Assembly: GCA_002482535.1 (NCBI GenBank)
Contig: DLGE01000011.1
Span: 1 to 64,000, forward strand
Length of the DNA stretch: 64,000 nucleotides
Direction of reading: 5' to 3'
DNA from: Peptococcaceae bacterium UBA7702
GTDB lineage: Bacteria > Bacillota > Dehalobacteriia > UBA7702
Position 1 is the stretch's first letter; each line of letters starts with the position of its first letter. The notes under the pieces were generated by a model, which saw only the letters and a list, made by a program, of their open reading frames with translations, was not told the DNA's origin and made no database searches. Shown here in pieces: positions 57,620 to 64,000 of the stretch. Made by a program: the position numbers and the translations under genes.

Positions 57620-58630
57620 TTATTGGCCGCCGCCGGGCATCTGCCCGCCGCCGGAGGGCATTTCACCACCACCTGGCATCTCTCCGCCACCGGGCATTTC
57701 ACCGCCGCCCATATTGCCAAAGCCGCTGTTTTCTTCATCGTCTTCGGCAGAAATTACCTGCACGGTTTCACCGCCCTGCAAACCGTTGGTGATCTCAATA
57801 TAGGAACCGTTGCTGATCCCCGTTTCCACCGTCACGTTTTCGGTGGTACCGTCGTCGTTGACCACCGTCACATAGGATTCGCCATTGGCGGTCTGCACCG
57901 CCGTGAGAGGAACGGCAATCACATCGGCGGCTTCTTCCAAAATGATCGAAGCCGTGCCGGTCATGCCGATTTTAAGGTTGCCGTCATTCTCAAAAGTCAC
58001 GGTGGCGCTAAAGGTGGAACCGCTGGAAGAATAAGTGCCCCTTTCACTGATGAAGGTAATGTAGCCGGTATACACCGTATCTGTGGTTGACGTGGCAATC
58101 GCCACCTCATTGCCGACGCTGACTTTACCGATGTCTTCTTCACTGACGGACAAAGTCATCGACAGCGTGTCACTGCTGGCCACCGTAATATAATACTCCG
58201 AGGTAAGCTCTGCGTCCTCGTCGGGAAGGGACAATGTTTCGATCACGAGGTTATAAGGAGCATACATATATTTGCCGTTGGTATATTTTAGCAGCGGGTC
58301 GCCTTCGGCAACGGCTTCGCCGGCGCTGACCAAAACCTCCTCAAGATCATAGGTTGCGTGGGGTTCGATGTCTTCTGTTAAAGCGGAGGAAATTTCTCCT
58401 TCTGAGGAAAGCGTATTTTGGATGGTCATGGTTTGCACCGTTGTTGTAGTAACGGATTTGTCAGCTTCCACAGCGGCGCCATCTTGCAAGAGGATGCCAC
58501 CAATCACCGAAGAGGCAATCACCGCAACGACCGCCAAAACGGTAACAAGGATTTTATGCTTCTTTACAAATTTTATAAACTTGAAGAACTTACTGCCTCT
58601 TTTGGCTTCTAATTGCTGTTTTTTGCTCAT
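57620..58630 (-). CDS. HlyD/RND-type efflux adaptor with MPGGG tail
   Basis: A 336-residue membrane-fusion protein. An N-terminal helix (about 27-50) anchors it; the lipoyl and barrel regions include TIQNTLSSEGEISS, PHATYDLEEVLVSAGEAVAEGDPLL and the barrel VIAVPLTAVQTANGESYVTVV. The C-terminus is a low-complexity tail of repeated MPGGGE units (about residues 305-336), seen in several Bacillota adaptors, with unknown role. It is the last gene of the operon and overlaps the cadherin-like gene by four bases. The operon thus has a second adaptor besides the one at 61362-62525. Confidence 0.87.
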   Translation of the reverse strand: MSKKQQLEAKRGSKFFKFIKFVKKHKILVTVLAVVAVIASSVIGGILLQDGAAVEADKSVTTTTVQTMTIQNTLSSEGEISSALTEDIEPHATYDLEEVLVSAGEAVAEGDPLLKYTNGKYMYAPYNLVIETLSLPDEDAELTSEYYITVASSDTLSMTLSVSEEDIGKVSVGNEVAIATSTTDTVYTGYITFISERGTYSSSGSTFSATVTFENDGNLKIGMTGTASIILEEAADVIAVPLTAVQTANGESYVTVVNDDGTTENVTVETGISNGSYIEITNGLQGGETVQVISAEDDEENSGFGNMGGGEMPGGGEMPGGGEMPSGGGQMPGGGQ

Positions 58631-59490
58631 GCCACATTCTCCCTGGTCACATAGATTCGATAGGTCCTCAGGTTACCGTTTTCCGCGGTAACGCTGACCA
58701 GCACTTTATTAACGCCTACGGCCAAATCGTCATTTCCCGTTACAGCAACGACAGCGGCATCATCCTCGGCAACGGCGCTCACGGTAATGTCGCTGACATC
58801 GTTGGCTACCGTGATAAAATACGTGTCATTGGTTTTCGTAAAATCTGTCTGAAAAGCGTAATCCGTTACCGCAAGGCTTGATAAATAATTATTGTAGGAA
58901 CCCTGGTACGTCACGGTTGCGGCAGAAGAGACAGTGGAAGCAGAAGCCGCCGGAGTAGCAGTTCCTCCCCCAGCCGCGGCAGATGCTCCCGCTGTGCTCC
59001 CGTTGGCCGTTTCGTTTTCCGTTTCGTCTTTGCTTTCGCCGCCGGTTTCTTCTTCCACCGGTCTTGGGGCTACCGTAAAGGTCAGCGTATCACTGATGGA
59101 CACGCCGCTATCACTTAAAAGGACAGCCGTAACGGTATACGTTGTGCCGGAAACAGCGTCTGCAGGAAGGTACGCCAATGCATTGAGAGAAGAAAGCCCC
59201 ACCAAATCCGCAGAGGCGATCTGATACGATTTTTGTACGGCGTTATACGTAACGGAAACACTCTCTTTTGTGGTCAGGCCGGTGACTTCTGGAGATACGG
59301 TTAGGGACAGCGTATAGCCGGTATCCGTTTCCGGTATCCCGGTGAGATCCACGCTAAAGCTGTATGCTCCCTGGGCTTCGACTTCGCTGACAGAGGATAC
59401 CAGCAGATTCGTATCGTCGGCCCCGTAAACGAGCATGCCGGGAATCAGCAGGAGCAGAGCGATGACAGGGATCCAAGTTTTCTTTTTCAT
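58627..59490 (-). CDS. Secreted protein with cadherin-like beta-sandwich domain
   Basis: A 287-residue protein with a signal peptide (about 1-23) ending VYGADD. A C-terminal cadherin-like domain (about 195-285) reads SLAVTDYAFQTDFTKTNDTYFITVANDVSDITVSAVAEDDAAVVAVTG and RTYRIYVTRE, typical of PF12733-type repeats. An Ala/Thr/Ser-rich linker joins it to an N-terminal beta-rich region. It is encoded between the permease and second adaptor genes and may dock the efflux complex to the wall, or act as an extracellular partner. Function unknown. Confidence 0.75.
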   Translation of the reverse strand: MKKKTWIPVIALLLLIPGMLVYGADDTNLLVSSVSEVEAQGAYSFSVDLTGIPETDTGYTLSLTVSPEVTGLTTKESVSVTYNAVQKSYQIASADLVGLSSLNALAYLPADAVSGTTYTVTAVLLSDSGVSISDTLTFTVAPRPVEEETGGESKDETENETANGSTAGASAAAGGGTATPAASASTVSSAATVTYQGSYNNYLSSLAVTDYAFQTDFTKTNDTYFITVANDVSDITVSAVAEDDAAVVAVTGNDDLAVGVNKVLVSVTAENGNLRTYRIYVTRENVA

Positions 59491-59507
59491 TTCAGTATAA
59501 CCTCCCC

Positions 59508-60677
59508 TTATTCCTGTTTCAGAGCATCGATTGGCCGTAAACCGGCAGCGCGGTAGGAGGGAAAAATCCCAAAGACCAGACCGACGGCAGCAGAGACGCT
59601 GAAGGATACCAGGATCACACCGACGCCGGGAGCAAAGGAGACGCCGAAAACCTCTGAGGCAAAACCGCCGCTGATACCGGCAACAATACCCAGGATGCCC
59701 CCGAACAAACTCAAGACCAATGATTCAATGAGAAACTGTTTTAAAATATCTGAACGCTTGGCGCCCAGGGATTTCCGGATGCCGATTTCCTTCGTCCGTT
59801 CCGATACGGAAACCAGCATCACATTCATCACGCCGATGCCGCCCACAAGCAATGAGATTCCGGCAATGCCACCCAAAAGCAAGGACATCGTATTCGTGAT
59901 ATCCGCCATTGCTTCCAGCGTTGATTCCTGGGTGGAAACACTGAAATCATCATCAGCGGAGAGAGCGTAGGTTCGCGTCAAGTACATTTCCGCTTCACTG
60001 GCGGCCTCCTCCACCCCGTCTTCGCTGGCGGCTTTCAAATAAAGATTGCTGATACCGGTGTCAGTGCCAAGATATTTTACGGTGGTCATCGGCATCAGTA
60101 ACATATCGTCAACATTGTTCCCCATGGAAGAGCCGGTACTTTCCAATACGCCGATCACGGTATAATGGTCGCCGTCGATTTTCACCGTTTCTCCCAAAGG
60201 GTTCGTTAAACCAAAGAGATCTTTGGCGGCGTCACTGCCGATGATCACCACTTTGCTACAGTTTTCAATATCGATTTCCGAGATCGTTCTGCCCTTTGCC
60301 AACTGATAACCCATGATATCAATGTAATGATCGTTGGTGGCGATGAGAGACGTTTGGGCTGAGGTCTCCGCTTCCCGGCTCACCGTGGCGGAAACGGTGA
60401 GATACGGCGCTGCGCTGTCAATTAGGCTCAGCGAGGTAAAACCGTCCAGCTCATCGTAATCAAGGGTCGTGTCGCTGTTGTTGATCGTCACCGTCAGCAC
60501 ATCGGCGCCAAGGCTGGAAACCTGGTCTTGGACACTACCGGCGGCACCGTTACCGATGCCCACCAAAATGATCACAGAGGCGATCCCGATCACCAAACCC
60601 AGCATGGTGAGACCGGAGCGCAATTTGTTACTGCGGATATTGCTAAATGCCAGTTTGACCGTTAAAAACAGATTCAT
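59508..60677 (-). CDS. MacB/FtsX-type ABC transporter permease
   Basis: A 389-residue permease with one N-terminal helix (about 17-45, LGLVIGIASVIILVGIG), a large extracellular MacB_PCD domain (about 50-265) and three C-terminal FtsX helices containing SVSERTKEIGIRKSLGAKRSDIL. This fold moves substrates by mechanotransmission with an ATPase like the one at 60674. The start overlaps the ATPase stop by four bases (ATGA). Substrate unknown; MacB-type systems export antibiotics, peptides or lipoproteins. Confidence 0.93.
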   Translation of the reverse strand: MNLFLTVKLAFSNIRSNKLRSGLTMLGLVIGIASVIILVGIGNGAAGSVQDQVSSLGADVLTVTINNSDTTLDYDELDGFTSLSLIDSAAPYLTVSATVSREAETSAQTSLIATNDHYIDIMGYQLAKGRTISEIDIENCSKVVIIGSDAAKDLFGLTNPLGETVKIDGDHYTVIGVLESTGSSMGNNVDDMLLMPMTTVKYLGTDTGISNLYLKAASEDGVEEAASEAEMYLTRTYALSADDDFSVSTQESTLEAMADITNTMSLLLGGIAGISLLVGGIGVMNVMLVSVSERTKEIGIRKSLGAKRSDILKQFLIESLVLSLFGGILGIVAGISGGFASEVFGVSFAPGVGVILVSFSVSAAVGLVFGIFPSYRAAGLRPIDALKQE

Positions 60678-61351
60678 CGCGCGTCCCCCGTGTCCATGAG
60701 CTTTCCGTCACCAATGGTTACCACCCGTTTCGCCTTGGTGGCAACCTTTAAATCATGGGTAATCAGGAGGATCGTCTGCCCCCTATCGTTTAACATTGCC
60801 AGGAGCTCCATGATTTCCGTGCCGGTTTTGGAATCAAGGGCGCCGGTGGGTTCATCGGCCAGGATGATATCGGGGCTGCAGGCAAGGGCCCGGGCAATGG
60901 CAACCCGCTGCTGCTGGCCGCCGGAAAGTTGGCAAGATAAATGCTGATACCGGTCGGTAAGTTTCATCTTCTCCAGGAATTCCAAGGCTCTCGCCTTGGC
61001 GTCTTTTTCCCCCATCCCTTTATAAAGCAAGGGTACCATAACATTTTCAAGGGCGTTCATCTTGGGCAAAAGATTAAAGCTCTGAAACACAAAACCGATT
61101 TTTTCATTGCGGATCTTCGCCTGCTCATTGTCGGAAAGCTGCGTCACGTCTTTTCCCGCCAATAGATAAGTACCGCTGTCCGCCATATCCAGCAGACCGA
61201 TGATATTCATCAGCGTCGATTTCCCGGAACCGCTGGGACCGACAATGGAAACGAACTCCCCTGCTTTTACCTGAAAATCGATATGATCCACGGCACAAAT
61301 CGTCTCGTCCCCCATTTGATAAGTTTTACTCAAACCAGTCATTGCGATCAT
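60674..61351 (-). CDS. MacB/LolD-type ABC transporter ATP-binding protein
   Basis: A 225-residue ATPase of the lipoprotein/antimicrobial-peptide exporter group. It has IVGPSGSGKST (Walker A), CQLSGGQQQRVAIARAL (signature), IILADEPTGALD (Walker B) and an LITHDLKVA switch. The start has AAGGAG nine bases upstream and lies 10 bases after the upstream adaptor. Downstream permease overlaps it. Confidence 0.95.
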   Translation of the reverse strand: MIAMTGLSKTYQMGDETICAVDHIDFQVKAGEFVSIVGPSGSGKSTLMNIIGLLDMADSGTYLLAGKDVTQLSDNEQAKIRNEKIGFVFQSFNLLPKMNALENVMVPLLYKGMGEKDAKARALEFLEKMKLTDRYQHLSCQLSGGQQQRVAIARALACSPDIILADEPTGALDSKTGTEIMELLAMLNDRGQTILLITHDLKVATKAKRVVTIGDGKLMDTGDAR

Positions 61352-61361
61352 TTTCTTCTCC

Positions 61362-62525
61362 TTAACCGATCTTTTCTACACGCACCGTCTCGTCACCGCT
61401 AAGCCCCGCGGTGATTTCCACGTAATGAGCGTCGCTGATACCGGTTTCCACGGTCTGCTTGGTAATACTGCCATCGTCACCCACAAGGTAAACGTAACGG
61501 TCAGCAGCGCTGAAATAGACGGCCTCCACGGGCACGGCGATGACATCCTCCTTGGATTCCAACATAATCGTGCAGTTGGCCCCCATGCCGAGTTTCAAAT
61601 TCCCGTCATTGACCATACTGATGATGACCTCAAAATAGGCGGTATTATTGTTGTCCGTGGACGTACCCGAACTGCCATTGCTGTTGGCGGAAGCAGCCGC
61701 TTCGCTGCCGCCAACGCTGCTTTCCGTGGTTTCAGAAGAAGTATCGCTGCTTAAAGATCTGCTGGCAGCGCCGCTGAGATAGGTAATCGTACCCTCATAA
61801 ACCGTATTCTTGTCGGCATTGACGACGATATCCGCTTCGTCGCCTTTGGCGACCATGTTGATCTCGTCCTGGGGAACCGTAATGTCGAGGATGAGCTCAT
61901 CGGTGGGGTAGATGGTGATGTAGTGACTGCTCGTCGCCGTCGCCCCGGTTTCCGGCGCGTTGATTTCGGCAATCACACCGTTGCAGTCGGCAGTCAGATA
62001 AGTGCCGTTGCTGTATTCCGCTAATTTCTGTCCTGTCACCACAGCGTCGTCCGTTTCCACGCAGGTCGCTTTCAATGTTTTTGAAGTGCTGAAAGACACG
62101 GTTTCCGGATCGGCGTAGGTGATTTCCCCGGCTGCGGTCAAGGTCCTGTCTATGGTTCTCGTCGTCACCGCGACAGTTTCATAACTGACCGCGTCTTCCG
62201 CATCGTTATCCAGGTAAAGCAGCGCCGCTGTGGCGGCGGCCAACATAAAAACGAGAACCGCGGCGCCGCAAAACAGAAGGCCTTTGGGATTCTTTCGGAA
62301 CCGCTGGCGAAAATCAAGCCGCCGCTTCCTTGTCTTAGCCACCGTTACCCCCGTTAAGGCAACACTCTCCGCCACGGCAAGGCTTTCTTCTGCGCTCTTG
62401 GAGGCAGTATCGCAAGCCTTGCCACGGTCGCCCTCAAAAAAAGCCAGCCCTTCGCCGCCTGCTCCCTTTGCTTCTGTTTCGTCATGCGTGAGACCGTCTC
62501 TCTTATTTCGATTCAAAAATTTCAA
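61362..62525 (-). CDS. HlyD/RND-type efflux adaptor, first gene of MacB operon
   Basis: A membrane-fusion protein with an N-terminal anchor (about residues 90-112 after a cytoplasmic extension rich in KRRLDFRQRFRKNPKG), a lipoyl region (EINAPETGATATS...DITVPQDEI) and a barrel with DVIAVPVEAVYFSAADRYVYLV. A Ser/Thr/Asn-rich insertion (about residues 265-295) interrupts the beta region. The start is uncertain: TTG 62525 (MKFLNRNKRDG) has GGGGAGG nine bases upstream and gives 387 residues; ATG 62594 and the frame to 62798 are alternatives, the latter overlapping a terminator-rich region. It heads the operon adaptor-ATPase-permease-cadherin-adaptor. Confidence 0.85.
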   Translation of the reverse strand: MKFLNRNKRDGLTHDETEAKGAGGEGLAFFEGDRGKACDTASKSAEESLAVAESVALTGVTVAKTRKRRLDFRQRFRKNPKGLLFCGAAVLVFMLAAATAALLYLDNDAEDAVSYETVAVTTRTIDRTLTAAGEITYADPETVSFSTSKTLKATCVETDDAVVTGQKLAEYSNGTYLTADCNGVIAEINAPETGATATSSHYITIYPTDELILDITVPQDEINMVAKGDEADIVVNADKNTVYEGTITYLSGAASRSLSSDTSSETTESSVGGSEAAASANSNGSSGTSTDNNNTAYFEVIISMVNDGNLKLGMGANCTIMLESKEDVIAVPVEAVYFSAADRYVYLVGDDGSITKQTVETGISDAHYVEITAGLSGDETVRVEKIG

Positions 62526-62835
62526 TGCGGAAAACCTCCCCGAAAAGCAAACTAACCATGAATTCAGCATAGAGGAGCGATATGTAAAATCCATGGCTAT
62601 TTTTTCCTTCTTTGATGAAAAACCAGCAGGAAATTGAGGAACAGATCCCATTGAAAAAACCTGCCGCCCTTCGCCAAGGCCGATACGGCGTCGGTTACGC
62701 GGCACTGCCGAAACCCCCATAACGCAAAAACGGCATAGTCGGTATTTTCTACCGGCTATGCCCCATTTTTCAAAGGAAACCATTCCCTTAGAACCCACCT
62801 TTTAACGGCGGCTTCCGCATGATCATAAAATCATT
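62526..62835. other. Intergenic region upstream of the MacB operon
   Basis: This 310-base stretch holds the terminator of the YtxH-like gene (62725-62762) and otherwise no promoter I can define with confidence. In-frame ATGs with an AAGGA site at about 62594 might extend the adaptor by some 23 residues. Confidence 0.5.
62725..62762 (-). terminator. Terminator of the YtxH-like gene
   Basis: GGCATAG.CGGTA pairs with TACCG.CTATGCC around TTTTC; on the minus strand it is followed by GTTTTTGCG. Confidence 0.82.
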
Positions 62836-63336
62836 TTATTCTTTTGTTTCGTCTGCCGCCGCAGCGCTTTTTTCTTCACAGCAGCCAGAGGAATCCGCGT
62901 TTTCCGCGACGTCTTCTTCCGTGTCTTCCTCTATGCTTCTTTCAATGGTCGCCTCGTCGTCGGCATAGCGGATGGTATATTCCACTACAACGTCCTCTTC
63001 ATCGCCGCCCTTGATCTTTTCCTTGACTTTGCCAACAAAGCCGCAACACGAGGCCCCCTTCACTTTTTCCGCTACTTTCGCTGAGGTTTCTTTGACGCCG
63101 CTGATGGCGAAATCTTTTTTATCTTTGATGTCCTGCCTCGTTTCCGCGCCGGATTGAGGAACGGTCAAGGCGGTTACGGCCGCGCCGACCACAACGCCGA
63201 CGGCCAAACCGATGGCAATGCCGCCGAGCATCATCATGTTTTCTCTCATTTCTGCCTCTTTTTTACTGATGACAGGAACCTGATCCCGGAACAATTTTTT
63301 GGCAACAGGACTGAAGGAGTATTTGCTAAATCTCAC
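62836..63336 (-). CDS. YtxH-like small membrane protein with acidic tail
   Basis: Starts at GTG 63336 with AAAGGAGGT seven bases upstream, giving 166 residues. The first 35 (MRFSKYSFSPVAKKLF) are basic, then a glycine-rich membrane helix (GGIAIGLAVGVVVGAAVTALTVPQSG) leads into the ETRQDIKDKK segment typical of YtxH. The C-terminal half is acidic and carries two Cys pairs (ASCCGF and SSGCCEE). An internal ATG at 63249 has a weaker GAGG site and would remove the basic part. YtxH proteins are stress-linked; the role here is unknown. Confidence 0.75.
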   Translation of the reverse strand: MRFSKYSFSPVAKKLFRDQVPVISKKEAEMRENMMMLGGIAIGLAVGVVVGAAVTALTVPQSGAETRQDIKDKKDFAISGVKETSAKVAEKVKGASCCGFVGKVKEKIKGGDEEDVVVEYTIRYADDEATIERSIEEDTEEDVAENADSSGCCEEKSAAAADETKE

Positions 63337-63367
63337 TTACAGCACCTCCTTTCCTTTGATTGGATTT

Positions 63368-63396
63368 ATTATATGATAACTGGCTTTGTTTGTCAA
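63368..63396 (-). promoter_or_regulatory. Perfect consensus sigma-A promoter of the YtxH-like gene
   Basis: TTGACA (63391-63396), 17-base spacer, TATAAT (63368-63373) on the minus strand. Such a strong promoter suggests abundant expression. Confidence 0.85.
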
Positions 63397-63407
63397 ATGG
63401 AGACAAA

Positions 63408-63451
63408 GGCAAAAATCCTGCGCCAGCGGGGTTTGACTCTGGGCAGGATTT
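63408..63451 (-). terminator. Terminator of ilvC
   Basis: AAATCCTGC pairs with GCAGGATTT around a 20-base loop, followed on the minus strand by TTTTTGCC. Confidence 0.78.
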
Positions 63452-63462
63452 CATAAACGCAA

Positions 63463-64000
63463 TTAGTCTTTCTTGACGGTGGTTTTGATAAAGGGCATCA
63501 TGGAACGAAGCTGTTTGCCGACAATCTCCACCTGATGTTCTTCGCCCAGGCGTTCCAAGGCATTGAAACGGGGACGGCCCGCCAGATTTTCCTTGATCCA
63601 ATCGGAGGCAAAAGTACCTTCCTGGATGTTCTTCAGGTTTTGTTTCATGGCCTTCTTCGTTTCTTCCGTGACAATGGTGGGGCCCACATGAAGGTCGCCC
63701 CATTCCGCCGTATCACTGACAGAATAACGCATGGTAGAAAGGCCGCCTTCATAGATCAGGTCGATGATCAGCTTCAGTTCATGCACACACTCGAAATAGG
63801 CGATTTCCGGCTGATAACCGGCTTCCACCAAAGTTTCAAAGCCGGCGATCAAAAGATGGCTCAAGCCGCCGCAAAGGACGTTTTGTTCGCCGAAGAGGTC
63901 GGTTTCGGTTTCTTCCCGGAAGGTGGTTTCAATGACCCCGGCTCTCGTGCCGCCGATACCTTTGGCCCAGGCCAAGGCGATGTCTTTGGCTTTGCCGGAG
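63463..64000 (-). CDS. ilvC: Ketol-acid reductoisomerase (3' part)
   Basis: The C-terminal part (about 179 codons) of IlvC, which isomerises and reduces acetolactate in valine, leucine and isoleucine synthesis. The frame is open to the window edge, so the NADPH-binding N-terminal domain lies outside. The visible part is the knotted helical domain, with TTFREETETDLFGEQNVLCGG (metal-binding Asp and Glu), AYFECVHELKLIIDLIYEGG and MRYSVSDTAEWGD. A terminator follows. Confidence 0.95.
   Translation of the reverse strand, partial: SGKAKDIALAWAKGIGGTRAGVIETTFREETETDLFGEQNVLCGGLSHLLIAGFETLVEAGYQPEIAYFECVHELKLIIDLIYEGGLSTMRYSVSDTAEWGDLHVGPTIVTEETKKAMKQNLKNIQEGTFASDWIKENLAGRPRFNALERLGEEHQVEIVGKQLRSMMPFIKTTVKKD

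Noticed and set aside
61362..62798. 478-residue version of the first adaptor
   Set aside because: The first 91 residues look like translated intergenic sequence, cross a terminator hairpin and have no ribosome-binding site at 62798. The TTG at 62525 has GGGGAGG.
1..64000. CRISPR array, integrase or restriction system
   Set aside because: I saw no regularly spaced direct repeats, no recombinase or transposase gene, and no restriction or defence gene in the window.

Overview
The window comes from a spore-forming, Gram-positive-type anaerobe of the Bacillota, most likely class Clostridia; I cannot name the genus. SpoIIE and a CotS/CotSA-like spore-coat pair indicate sporulation. A sortase with an LPxTG-type surface protein indicates a monoderm-type wall. 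Five chemoreceptors with sigma-D-like promoters indicate motility. The run spoIIE-tilS-ftsH plus coaX-dus-greA-lysS is, from memory, a housekeeping arrangement seen in Clostridia. Most of the window looks like ordinary, moderately GC-balanced chromosome; the methyltransferase island (about 42.4-50.8 kb) reads as visibly more AT-rich.

Layout. 1-81: minus-strand promoter and probable rRNA leader running off the left edge. 147-15341: minus-strand housekeeping genes: lysS, greA, dus, coaX, bioY, birA, a YdcZ-type transporter, a rubrerythrin-like protein with a newly spotted 33-residue membrane peptide, folK-folB-folP, an HD protein, ftsH, tilS and spoIIE. 15541-17114: a second YdcZ-type protein, a YetF-like protein, tRNA-Met, tRNA-Glu and a tandem copy of the tRNA-Glu 3' end with its terminator. 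17153-28886: five tandem, nearly isogenic chemoreceptor genes, each with its own sigma-D-like promoter and a covarying 3' hairpin. 29023-34586: a 1548-residue modular surface protein and its sortase. 34796-38404: thioredoxin reductase-like protein, a 175-bp palindromic repeat element, and the spore-coat pair. 38454-42141: a two-component system, a divergent 53-residue membrane peptide and a DUF5131 protein.

42384-50825 holds the most interesting system: a divergent PucR-type regulator next to a methyl-THF:corrinoid methyltransferase, a corrinoid protein, an MFS transporter, a non-pyrrolysine MttB-family methyltransferase and an OpuC-like quaternary-amine ABC importer. Together they look like an uptake and demethylation pathway for a quaternary amine, feeding methyl groups into tetrahydrofolate; the substrate is unknown. 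51030-64000: tRNA-Lys-Glu-Gly, purA, pfkA, two tandem ArsB/NhaD-superfamily transporters, an unrecognised 158-residue protein, a MacB-type ABC operon with two adaptors and a secreted cadherin-like protein, a YtxH-like protein and the 3' part of ilvC.

A mobile-looking element occurs in two full copies and one remnant. Each full copy is flanked by two near-identical copies of a transcription terminator, as if insertion had duplicated the terminator. All calls are from reading the sequence; no database search was run.
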